64,000 nucleotides of DNA from Chryseobacterium antibioticum. GTDB taxonomy: Bacteria; Bacteroidota; Bacteroidia; Flavobacteriales; Weeksellaceae. The number at the start of each line of letters is the position of its first letter. Position 1 is the stretch's first letter. The position numbers were made by a program, and so were the translations under genes. A model generated the notes under the pieces. The model was not told the origin of the DNA and made no database searches. It saw only the letters and a list, made by a program, of their open reading frames with translations. Shown here one piece after another: positions 47,301-58,400 of the stretch. The DNA lies in assembly GCF_012927325.1 (NCBI RefSeq), contig NZ_JABBGI010000002.1, positions 186,001 through 250,000 of the forward strand. The letters run 5' to 3'.

Positions 47301-47986
47301 TTGCATTGAATGATGGTACCCTGCAACACGGGCTCAATTACAGTAATCTGTATGTGAACATGGCTTTTAATCTCAATACGCCAACAGTGACCACCTATGC
47401 TTTTGATGCCTCGCAGATCGCGTTCAACTCATCACAAAGCAACGCCAGGGCCAACAGTCTTTATCCCAATTTTGCTTTACAGATCAATAAGCTGTTAAGT
47501 GGTAATGACGAATCGGCGCCGTCGGGTCAGGGCTATTTAAAGCTCTCCTTACCTGGCATCAATGCCACTGGAATTACAGGTGATTGGTATGGCTTGCAGA
47601 TGACCCTTAATATGGGTTCGCCCGGCGAGTTAGCCAGCAGTGCCGGTTTTAATGCTAGTCTGCTCATAGCATGGAGTCCAGGCTCCAAAAGTGCTTCTCC
47701 AGGCTATAACGCCTTTGTGGGGATCAAGCTGCCTGGTACTGCCAGCAACGCCAAGCTGCTGAGCATACAGGGTGTATTGAAACTCGCTATTGATAAGCTG
47801 AGCCTTCAATATGTAGTGAATCAGCAATCCTATCTTCTAACCCTGTCCAATATTGCTTTGAAATTGCTGGGTATCCTGAAACTGCCACCGGGCGGAAATA
47901 CCGACTTTCTGTTGTTCGGTAATCCTAATCCCGGAGCTACAGCCAAAAGTCTGGGCTGGTATGCCGCTTATAACAAAAATGTATAA
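44333..47986 (+). CDS. 1217-residue beta-rich protein of unknown function
   Basis: No signal peptide and no type IX sorting domain. The first ~100 residues form a small beta domain (IIFSNENSGNPALYIFNQVGQHWTALLLP), then a long beta-rich part to ~520, a basic Ala/Lys linker at ~530-555 (HSSKSKAKRTMAKTAATGY), a mixed part with helices (~640-880, including LQTYLEAAEDAYNSALADPASGQLEYYQKF), and a C-terminal beta part ending in IALKLLGILKLPPGGNTDFLLFGNPNPG and LGWYAAYNK. This last pattern recalls, from memory only, large DUF6603-type bacterial proteins. G+C and C-ending codons are well above the chromosomal genes. Thirty-three bases to the next gene. Confidence 0.88.
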   Translation: MAPSETEIIFSNENSGNPALYIFNQVGQHWTALLLPEGSSYADPTISLQVATQQQVYFLFAKTSPADVKNFIDSYRPYLLTFRQNVMANLTTAWLSSPEQKPSTKNTTVLNFAQFGTSAPFVVGQPFNVTIGSGFGTLSIQNNTVMQLQPDENSNALRLTWTPGNPNMTFANKVLGTSSMFRSDITIPFSGPGTGSFRFLLGLNMNLDFKGYGLQNNYYYGDSTAPSYFAYPILQTGSTNDYLLTQTEIDLLDVANNGGLNTYFAITGQIYNANTGKTRAASLPSYYAINTGYPLTLWPAVDMVDSGAPVNNLFPTDNSARFVISPQDAAGIKSYYLSPEGDFYLDPGASQAAFADENGQYSLLPGLSGTEVVSFTPYKNNDGTIIGDTIRFTSKQAAFAANFPGQEVSLANPGTDKPVLDSTYLTAWANIVAATPGNVQYASQPQGASLYAKDHGVASPGNNITGFLGFYEPSVDMPQTTGFAVPMAPYLGVNPVPPPSADGIGTFESKVLSAERKTLISAAFTTPHSSKSKAKRTMAKTAATGYTASTTPQGLVANVNNNGNWSLLNLAQNTVNNGPPEYLNPEEQTSATPPQYQLSFINLMPQMQSAFLTNQQFLVVTNNQYLGDLFSTMNTPGGGSSSQPVFNNKMSIEDWPFDLNVGVSNTYADYNNVLIFKFCKGSIVDRVKNPKEWTQANAFNIDKNNTDSAAAYNQLVAVSSWLQTYLEAAEDAYNSALADPASGQLEYYQKFHAIINDPNWNGILALKATIDLQEFPQQLKGLISGIILKNFYAHHFGIEVNRVDASGVITMDPVSSLFGLINYVDPAYAQQISQGLNPNKPVQPAAGATYDFKVLFLQVLFENTAIKDFASKLQLTMNNLFSDKVAGTNNPYGSNSLNTVVLNGTYQDHNGTPVYVFDNKDDNLFYFDSNLLTNVEITKIQFNTLTTDPAALDIQSRFTMWGYLNFDTMTAPPVNEGDPAYPLDAFSFGIALNDGTLQHGLNYSNLYVNMAFNLNTPTVTTYAFDASQIAFNSSQSNARANSLYPNFALQINKLLSGNDESAPSGQGYLKLSLPGINATGITGDWYGLQMTLNMGSPGELASSAGFNASLLIAWSPGSKSASPGYNAFVGIKLPGTASNAKLLSIQGVLKLAIDKLSLQYVVNQQSYLLTLSNIALKLLGILKLPPGGNTDFLLFGNPNPGATAKSLGWYAAYNKNV

Positions 47987-48019
47987 ACCTGTTGCTATAA
48001 ACCTAAAAATCGATGTCTT

Positions 48020-49387
48020 ATGGCCCGTATCTTATATTGGAACATTGAAAAGTTCGGAATCAACAAAATAAATGAACCCAGAGCCAAGCGGAAACGGGAT
48101 GGAACTCTTACGATCCCTCCACCGCAAGCCGGTTACAGAAGAGAAGTTATCCGCACAACACTTATCCAGAATACCCCTGATATTTTTGTGGTGGTAGAAA
48201 CATCTACGGGCACAGGAACTCCCGGCACACTGATCACAGCAGGCGGAGAAACAGGCAGCCTGTTTTTGCTGCAACAGTTAAGGATCTGGTTTCCCGCACC
48301 GAATGACTGGCGGCTTGTTCCTCCACTCAGGTTAGGACAAGGCAATGTGCAGGAAGGTATTTCCGTATTTTATAACCATGCCAATGTACAGTTCACAGGT
48401 CCATGGGGCTGGCAGGGTGGAGCTAATCCTTCTGATTCAGTGGCTAATATTGGGCCCGGAAATCTTGTTAATTACGGAATTAATTGGGCAGGTGCTCTTC
48501 CTTTGGGTAATGCACCCGGCGGAGGAAACCTGATCAATCCTGGAATACCCTATTGCCATCTGGCGGGCCAATGGCAGTTCCGCGGACCTGTGTCAGGCGG
48601 TGTAGCACCGGTACTGGATTTCCCCAATGCTTTTAACAGAACCCCTTTTTTAACGACATTCTGGGAACCGGCAAACGGAGGAAGGACCATCAAATTACTA
48701 TCCTTCCATGCTTCTCCCAAAAAACAACAGTCGGCAGACGGTACCAACCAGCTTTCCTATATCCAGGAAATGACGACAAACCTTGCCGTCAATGAAGTGG
48801 GAGTAATAGTCGGAGACTTTAACGTTGATATTTTTAACACCCATTTCCAACCTATTGCTTATGATCGGTTACTGGGTAATTTTCCCGGAGGTGTCGGCTA
48901 TACACGTCAAATTAACCCCACTCCTAATGTATGGCCTGACAAAGGCTATGTATGTACCATGATGAGATCGCACAATAGTGCAAGGCCATGGCAGACCAAT
49001 GGATATCCCGGTTACGAGTATGTGATCCAGGATACTTTTTCGAGTGTGGATAATGTACTGACCCGGTATGGCGGAGGAACAGCCGTTGGCCCCGCTACGA
49101 ATATCACCATTGTGAACAGGGTAACCGGTACGACGTACAACCGGGATGCACCGCCAATAGTTGGCGCACCACCCGGAAGCCTGGTATACAACTCTGCGAT
49201 GGCTTTGAATGCAGGAATGCCTGCGGCAGGCCTACCTTCCGCTTTAGCACTTCCACCGGCAGGTCCTGCGGGGCATGGCGGTTATGTTAGAGGCAATATA
49301 GGTGCTATGACCACTTTTGTTGGCTGGAACAATTACCGAAGGGTCAGAAGTACAAGTGATCATATGGGATTAATTGTAGACGTTTAA
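48020..49387 (+). CDS. endonuclease/exonuclease/phosphatase-fold enzyme in the accessory operon
   Basis: A 455-residue protein with the full active-site set of the EEP (DNase I-like) superfamily: N8 in MARILYWNIEKFG, metal Glu60 in DIFVVVETSTG, His230 in LLSFHASPKK, D266 and N268 in VGDFNVD, and the terminal D447-H448 in STSDHMGLIVDV. Members cut DNA or RNA, or phosphodiester bonds of lipids. Long Gly/Pro/Asn-rich insertions lie between motifs (for example ANPSDSVANIGPGNLVNYG and a GLPSALALPPAGPAGHGGY stretch), which makes it longer than usual nucleases. No signal peptide. The nearest genes are the two giant proteins, 33 and 17 bases away. Nuclease versus lipase activity cannot be decided by eye. 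Confidence 0.9.
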   Translation: MARILYWNIEKFGINKINEPRAKRKRDGTLTIPPPQAGYRREVIRTTLIQNTPDIFVVVETSTGTGTPGTLITAGGETGSLFLLQQLRIWFPAPNDWRLVPPLRLGQGNVQEGISVFYNHANVQFTGPWGWQGGANPSDSVANIGPGNLVNYGINWAGALPLGNAPGGGNLINPGIPYCHLAGQWQFRGPVSGGVAPVLDFPNAFNRTPFLTTFWEPANGGRTIKLLSFHASPKKQQSADGTNQLSYIQEMTTNLAVNEVGVIVGDFNVDIFNTHFQPIAYDRLLGNFPGGVGYTRQINPTPNVWPDKGYVCTMMRSHNSARPWQTNGYPGYEYVIQDTFSSVDNVLTRYGGGTAVGPATNITIVNRVTGTTYNRDAPPIVGAPPGSLVYNSAMALNAGMPAAGLPSALALPPAGPAGHGGYVRGNIGAMTTFVGWNNYRRVRSTSDHMGLIVDV

Positions 49388-49404
49388 CCGAATAACATTT
49401 TATT

Positions 49405-52400
49405 ATGAGCTTATCCAAATTAGCTGCTACCTTCAGGAGCCAGGCCGCTGCCAATAATAACAACATTACTATTGATGCAGCATCTTTTACCGATTCGGAC
49501 CTGATCCCTCAGGCTGGGCTGGACGATCTTTTGTCCAAAAGCTACAAGCTGCCTGCTGATTCGTTTCTGTTGATCGACACTTCCGGTACTTCTATACCTG
49601 AGCCTGTCGGGAACACACTAACGATATCCAATGCAACGGCAGCCATACTCAATGTAGAAAAGAGTAATACCTCCGTCACCTTGATCGTTACAGCGAATGA
49701 TGCGGATGAAGTTCAGTTTACCATACAGATCAATCTCTCCAACTGGATATTTGCCACCAGTTGGCCATATATGACAGGAGGTGTATTCGATAATCTTCCT
49801 TATACCTCGCCTTCCTTTGTTTTCAGTACTCAGGAAGTACCTGCTTTCAAATGGCAGCAAAAAAATATTTCTTTAACAGAAGGACAGAACTTTGCAGCGC
49901 TTATTACACTGACCAAATGGCTGCAGCCTGTCGTGAATTTCTTTACTTCTTGGACCTCATCCACACAACTGGCTCTTGTGGGAAGTATAGATCCTTCGCA
50001 GGTCAACAACGAAGATATCGTTTATCCTGATCTGGATCTTTTTGTCAATGTAGATGCCACCCTGATATCCTTGGGATTTCTGAAAGTCAGCAACCCTGGT
50101 ATTGGGTTTCAGATCAAAACAGAAGAAGAAATAATTCCCACAGAACCGGAAGATGAAGGAGATGCATTGCGCCTTGAGTACGAAACGGATGATGGGTTAA
50201 TGCCAACGGCAGGTGAGACGGAAAAAGTACAGACGCCTATACTCTACTTCCAGCTGTTACTGGCGGCTGGCGATGCTATTGTATTGAATTTCAGTGCAGC
50301 TGTTGAATCAGGATCCTCTTCCTTCCTGTTGAATGTAGCTTCCGAACCGGACAAACCACTTACCCCGCTCAGTTTATTTGGACTGATGGCCGGGCAGAAC
50401 TGGTTTCAGACCATACCACCTACTTTACAGCAATATCTCAACAGTATTGCTTTCAAAGGATTTAATACCTCTCTGGATTTCAGCAACGGGCTGAGTATAA
50501 CCAGCGTATCAGCATATATAGGATCGAATGGTGCATGGACGCTTTTCGATAATTTTGTTATTGAGCAATTCGATGTGAACTGGGTCATCATTGGTCCGGG
50601 TACCACGAATGCACAAAGTTTATATTTCAGCGCCAGAGTCAACTTCTTCCCCACTATATTTGTGGGAGGTTTTGATGTGGAAATCACTTCAGATCTTACG
50701 CTTTCTGCTGCCTTTACCGGATCGGTTACGTTTAACAATTTATTATCAGCCATTACGGCGGGAGCTATTAACATTCCTGAAAATTTATTGCTGGTTGAAT
50801 TTACCGCTTTCGGTATCAATATGGATATCAACAGCAAGTATTATGAGTTTTATGCCAATGCCAATATTGACATCAATTTCATCACCAATGTTTCGGTAAC
50901 TGATGGCACCCTAAGACTGACTTCTTCTTCACCCGCAAGCGGCACCGGCCCAAGTATATTTACAGCCCAGGTATCAGGATTATTTGCCATTGGCAGCCTG
51001 CAGCTCAATACGGATGTGAATTATAATTCATCTGACGGTTGGGACTTAAGTCTTGCAATGCCCGAAGGCCGTAATTTAAATCTGGGTGAACTCATTAAGC
51101 AATTATTCCAGACCATCAGTCTGCCTACCAGCTTCCTTCCCGACAGCTTAAATATTACACAATTCTCGCTGAATGCCACCATTCCAAACGGAACAGGAAA
51201 AAGCAGTTATGAAGTAAAAGGAGGACTGCAATGGATATTTAATTTCCCGATTATCGATCAGAAAATCAATATCATCGCCAATCTCTGGCTGAAATATGAA
51301 GCTGCAAGCAATGATTCTGCCACCGGCAAATACTCCGGCGGTGTATTAGGTAGTGTAACCCTGGACTACTTCAATGCCACCGTTGGCATCAGCTATAATT
51401 TCTCCGAAAACAACCAGCAGCTCGCTATTACCTGGGAAGGCTTTACCGCCATGTATGATATAAGCGGACAAAGCCGTACCATTGTTTTCTCTATTAAGAA
51501 CTGGACCCTGGGCGGATTGATCACTTCTTTCATGAAGATGCTGTTCAACCCAACATTTGAGCTCGATGCACCATGGGATATACTTAATAAAATAAGTCTG
51601 GACGGTTTCTCGGTGACTTACAACCTCGATACCAAAGACATTAAGGTGACCTACAAACTGCCTAAAACGCTTAACCTCATATTCATCAATATTAACGGCA
51701 TCAACCTTACCAAAACCGAAAAAGGGGTATTCATCACCTTCGACGGTAATTCCGTGGTGCCTTCTATCAACGACAGTAACCTGTTCAAACCTTCCACCGG
51801 CGGACAGGACATTCAGAAAATGCCGGAAGTACCAGGACAAGGCAACCAGTATTTCGACCTACGTCTGCTCGCCATGGGTCAGCACGTAGAATTGGTCAAT
51901 CCTGCCCAATACAATTCTATCAAAGATGTAACCAAGGCCATGCAGGAAGCCTTTACAGAGCCTAAACCGGGCACAGTGCCTATAGGACCGGGTTCTGGCA
52001 ATACCCTGTTGCAGTTCAACGAAGACAGCAACTGGCTGATCGCGACCAATTTTGGGATACTGAATGCAGGCACCAAGGATAAACCGGTATGGACGCTGGA
52101 TATGCAGGTCGTGTTTAACGATCCTAACCTGTACGGACTGCGCATCGCCATGGCAGGTGGCAAAGCTAAGATACTCGAAGGGCTCGACTTTGAGATCATG
52201 TATAAAAAGATCTCCGACTCTATCGGTGTCTATCAAATAGATCTTACGCTGCCTAATGCACTACGCTATCTGCAGTTTGGTGCAGTCAATATCACGCTGC
52301 CTTCCATTGGTATTGAAATTTACACCAATGGTGATTTCATGGTGGATATTGGTTTCCCTTATAATATGGATTTCTCCCGTTCGTTCACCCTGCAGGCCAT

Positions 52401-55400
52401 TGTGCCACCGGGTATCCCTGCTATGGGATCAGGAGGTCTATATTTCGGCAAACTCAGCAGCGCCACGACCAATAAAGTCCCTAAAACCAATTACGGAAAC
52501 TTTAATCCGGTGATCGTATTTGGGATCGGTTTGCAGGTAGGTGTGGGCTATAGCGTAAATTACGGTATACTCAATGCCGGTTTCAGCATCACCATGTTTG
52601 GTATCATTGAAGGGGTGATAGCCGCTTACTATCCTTACAGCGGAGCTCTACAGGAAAGCAATAAAGAACAGGTAGAAACCTCCTATTATTATTATCTGCA
52701 AGGTACCATCGGAATTATTGGTAAATTATACGGTTCTATAGACTTCGGGATCATATCAGCCAGTGTTAATATTACCGTCATGGTGTATGCACAGGCTACT
52801 TTTGAAGCCTATAACAAAATACCACTGGCTATTGTAGCTTCAGTGGATGTCAGGGTTTCTGCTAAACTGAATCTGGGGATCTTCTCCATTACCATTCATT
52901 TTACCTTTACGGCCAAAATACGCTTTGACCTCACCATTGGGACAGACCAGACCGCCAAAGCACCGTGGAATAACAATCTTGGAGCGCCACACGCTGCCGC
53001 CCGATTATCTGCACCTGCAGCTACTGTACGAATTGCACCAGCCCGCATAGCAACACCGCTTGATGGTGCTATGCCTGTTGAATTTGCAACAATTGATGCA
53101 TTTGAAGCAACAGAGGAAATCTGGCCTGATCAAATGGTGATACGACGTTCACCTCATATGCCTATCAACTACTGTTCTGTATTAGCAACAATTTCTGCGG
53201 ACAGCCTGCCTACATTGAATCTGTATTTTGTGCCTCATTTAACTATATCAGGACCTGAAAATGGTAACCTGAAAGGCCAGACCGCACAATATGTAGCTAC
53301 TCTGTTCACCGATGCACCTGATCCATCAGGTGACGGCAATGGAACTACGACTTCTTTTGAATATTTATGCGCCGATTTCTTCCGTTGGCTGGTACTGAAC
53401 TATATTGATCATACCCCATCACAATCTGCCCGTGCAGAAGTAGATACGGAAGGTATTTCAAAAGCGGATCTCGATGCATTGATCGCTTTTCTGTCCAGTG
53501 AAAGCAATCCTTTCCCTATACCAACCCATGATCTGCTCAACTTCCTGCAAAACAGCTTTCAGGCAGTCAACGTTCAGTTGCTGCAAGACAATCTGACCGC
53601 AGCAGCCATCTTCCCTATGTTCTTTGATCTTGAACTGAAGGTACCTGATATCTCATTGGACATCCAGTTCAATAATTATAATATGGCTACGCAGGAATAT
53701 CTTTCCGCAGTGAAAGAATGGTTCAATGAGCTGGCCGTAAAAGTACAGGAAGAAACCGCAACTGCTGCCAGGTTTGCAGTATCCGATCCGCAGCAATGGA
53801 GTATGTCTACCTTTGTTTTTGAAGATTATTTCGTACTCTTAGGTAAGCAGCTGGCAGGCTACGCTTCTGATTCGATGGATAATTTTACCTATCGTCTCAG
53901 CAATGGCAACAGCTTATCCGCTATGGTCAACTGGGCTAATGGTATTAGTGTAGACGGAACGAACAATAAAGTTTATGTACAGGACATCGCTACGGCTAAT
54001 CAGACCCATCCGCTTACCGGCAATAATCCGGTAGTCATAACAGGTGTGATGTATGATATTGCAGATGGCGATACCTTTACTTCTGTGGCGGCTATATATG
54101 CCATTACAGCAACCATGCTGATCACAGAAAATGCAGCTGTGCCGGGATTATTGGCACCTCAAACACTTACTTATAAAGGCAATTCCTATAATGTACAGGC
54201 TACCGATACCATCAATGCAGTAGCGGCCGGATTAAAAACAACGGTAAAAGATCTTGCCGCTGATACCAGCTTCCAGAATACGGCAGTCCTCATGACAGGC
54301 AGCTGGCTGATCATTGGAGCCGCTATCTATACTGCTAAGAACGAAGACACCTTTAATGGCATCTGCACGAACGTATACAAAAAACTCGACGTAAGTGCAT
54401 TACTGATGCAAAACCAGATAACTCCAGGATTATTCATTGCCGGTAACAGCTTTGAATACAATACTATCCCATATACTATTGTACCTGGTGATACGCTTAC
54501 CAGCATGGCAGCCGCTATTTCAATAGTAGCAAATGCTACGGTTACCCCTCAGGACCTTGCGAGTGATCTACAGGTACAGGCACTGCAAGTCCAGCCGCTA
54601 GGTCAGGTATTAGTTCAGCCGTTTATCCATACTACTATTACCTTCGGCGATGCAGTTGAGGCCGACACGCTAGATACATTAGCACAGCAATATAATACCA
54701 CAGCAGCCCTGCTGGCTAACAATTATGCCAACCAGCAGCAAGACAAATTCTTCTACGACGGCGAAGGATATACCAATGCCAATATTCCTGGTCTGCAATA
54801 CCTTACTGTAGGCAGTATTCTGGAATACTTTACTGATAATAATTCTTATGGACAACTGTCAGGTATGGTATCACGGTATCAATTACATGGTATGCGTCTG
54901 CCTACTACTCTTCCGGGACTTACCCTTTCGAAAGATTCACCTTGTACGGGTTCCAATTGCGCCCTATATGCGCTGACCGGTCAGGAATTTGACCTGCCTG
55001 CTACTATACCTGCAGACTTCTCGATACAGCTTATCAACAATTCTTTAAGCTGGCTGCAGTTCAACGGAAAAACAATGAAGGAAGAAGGTGGCAATACACT
55101 CGATATAACCTTAACGTCTGAAGATCTTAACCAAATCAGTACCCTGCTTACCTACGCACAGGAAACTGGTATACAACCAGATGTACTGGAGCTGACACCT
55201 ATGCAGCCTTTCAACCTGCAGGCAGTACAATACACTTTCCAAACTACTACGCAATGGCAGACATCAGGAGCATTGAATTTACCTTACGGATCACCGGGAG
55301 ACCAAAGCAATATATCGCCATTGATCTGGCAGTTCCCTTCCGGTCTGCTCAACCAACTGGCACTGCCTAAAGAGCAAGGTTCAGCGTTCAGCGTTCAGAT

Positions 55401-58400
55401 AGGACAGTATGATGCCGCCAAAGGGGTGATGGATTACTGGCCATCTTCTTACTACGGATGGAGTACGATGGTAGATATAGAGCTTAAACTTCTCGATACT
55501 GATTCTACAGCTTCAGTAAATGCTTACAGCTATGAACTTTTGGGGGCAAGTGAAGCAGATGCTACTATTCTGCAAAGACTGTTGCTGGCATTAGATCCAA
55601 AATCAGTCAATAATAACACGGATAAGATCGTTGATATACAATGGCTGTATGAAGGCTCAGACGGATTATTGTCCGTCGGCATGGAGCACATGAAAACATT
55701 TATCGTACAAGCCAACCTCTCTACCGAAACCAATCCTGATACCTCGCTGAAAATGGCAGCAAGAGAGGAAGCTGAAACAGCGCCTACCACAGGTGTACTG
55801 AACAGTATCTACGATTTCATCCGCCTGCTTTGGGAATGCAGCATTACCCGTTCAGGAGGATATTACCTGATGTATAACGAAACTGAAGGCAATACAGGTT
55901 TCCCTTCCAGTGTATTCGGTAAGGGGGATACAGCTAATGTACGTCTGCTTGTAACTTATAGTAGCCAGTACAACAACAAACCAACCGATTATATGACCTG
56001 CGCCGTAACAGGTGATAAGATCGATGCGAGCTCCTGCGTGGTCTATGCACAAAGCGAAATGCAGAAAGGATTGTCATACTATGTTAACAGTCCTGATGAT
56101 ACCATCGATAGCATTACGGCCCGCTTCAATATACTGCCTGCCGAGTTGGTAGAGCTGAATAAAAAAGTAGTCCTCAATACAAAAGCAGATGCAACAAACC
56201 CTGCACAATATCCTGTCCCTGTTATCACCTTTAACGGATTGGTATCCGAAGTAGGAACTAACGGTCCGGGTAATTCATTGAACTCCATCGCGGCGTATTA
56301 TGAAGTAGATGCAGCGGCTATTCAACAGCTCAATCCGGGTATCAGCGATTGGAACAACCTTCCGCTTTGGCAGCTCATATTGTTACCTCAGGTACAATAT
56401 ACCATCGGCGGTAAAGCAGGTGTTACCTTCGAAACCATTGCTGCCTATTACTTTATAGATATGGCTGCTATGGCCTGGGCTGTAAGGGATGTGGTGAACA
56501 TCTTTGTGAATCCGACCACTCTGACCATCAACGATCAGATCCTGCATAAGGTAACTGCCGTACAGCAAGGTACAGCCGGATTCGATCTGAATCGTACGAA
56601 TCCTAACCCTGATCCGGATAAACAACCTAAAGTAACGGATCCGGATTATGCCAAAGTATACCTCAACAATATGTACAATCTGCTCAGCTACCAGGTAGTA
56701 GAAAACAGCTGGTTTACAGAAAGTATTGTAGGTTTACCTGCAGGACCTGCCAAGCCACAGACACAGGACGATGTGCTGGGTAAAACAGACGACAGCAACG
56801 GTGACGACGATTTGATATGGTATTACAACCAGGTGGTACCTATTGGCAAGTTCGCTAAACCTAATGCTTTTATGAGCTATCCGGCCGGCTATCCGCAGGA
56901 AAATGACAACCCTTACCGTGGTATCGGTCATCCGGTGCAGGTACATTTTGATTGGGTAGATTATTATGGCAACGTAACAGTGACCCCATTCAGTGATCCG
57001 CAGCTGGATCCTGCTACACCGGTTAATAATCCTCCTATCCAGACAGGTTATGTGGATGAATTGAAAGGATTAGGTAAATGGCCAAGTGTGGAACTGAGTT
57101 ATTTATTTGACCTTGGCACCGATAATCTGCCGGAACTGAAGCTGGGATTCAACTTCAATACACAACGCTATAACGAATTGCCGGATGTACCGGCAGATCA
57201 GCAACAGGACTGGAAACAGAATGCCGCCAATGATTTACTGACCTACACCAATGTATATTATCAACTGACCCAGTTAAATCCGGTAGATGGTAAGAATACA
57301 TTAACCGTTACACTCAGCACTTCGCTTACACCCGGCAAGGCCACCGATCTCTCCGGAGACCAGTTCAACCAGTTGCTGCAGTTTGTAAAAGATATTTATA
57401 CTTATTTATCGGCACGCAGCCAGGGAAATCAGGGTACGGCTCCGGTTATGAACCCGCTCACCAGCCCGGTTAATGTAGCAGATATCGATACCCATTCCAT
57501 ATTGCAGCTCACTGTCAATCTTGATTTTTACCGAGACCTGCAGTATGTGAACACGGACTTTAAAGACAGCACTTTGGTCACCCGTGCTCTTACGCAGGTG
57601 AAGCCGAAAACGATGTCCACAACAGCACAAGACGGCACTGATCCGCAGTACAGCCTGAATGAGTTTGCTGCCTTGTTTGAAGCTGCCTTCTTAAGTGTTG
57701 ATAATTACGAACTGAAGATCGCCATAGGTACGAATGCAGCAACGGCAGGCGGTGTCAATAACCAGGCTGTGTTCGTAGTACGCATGGGCTTAAAATCCGG
57801 CCAGGGTATTTACTGGCAAGTCAACCAGGTGGGTACTTATCAGTTGACGGCTGACTCTATTGCACAGCTTACAACAGATGGCGTACCAGCAGATGTTACC
57901 AGTGCCGTCCATACTTTGGTAGGCACCCTGTATGACAGCAGAGATCTGTTTGATACTGCTTTGCAGCAACAACTGACAGCTGAACAGTTTAATCAATACC
58001 GAATCAATATCTATACATACAGCTTACTGAATGCTGTATTCTATGCGCCTAAGCCATTGGCCACAAGCCTTGTTTCCAAAGGTGGCGTACCCATATGTGA
58101 TTATCTAACAGGCCAGGGTCTGGATTGCAGCAAAGGCGAAGTACAGACTTTTACCAGCATAGATATGGATAACTGGGGCGCACAGTCCCTGAATGCCATC
58201 GATGTATTCCTGAGTGCAGACTACGCGATACCTGCTTTCCTTGTGGATCAGTTGAAATCGGATGAGGAAAAAGCCTGGCTGGAAACACAGGGCATAGATG
58301 CCACTACTTACCTGCAGGCCATCACCAACGCTAAGACTAAATTAGCCGGAGCCATTGCTTCGGAAGTGGAACCAATACTTACAGCACCTTATGTTTCATC

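Noticed and set aside
50406..52236. Several minus-strand frames of 100-165 residues inside the giant gene
   Set aside because: No protein motifs, and they lie opposite an unbroken frame with domain structure.
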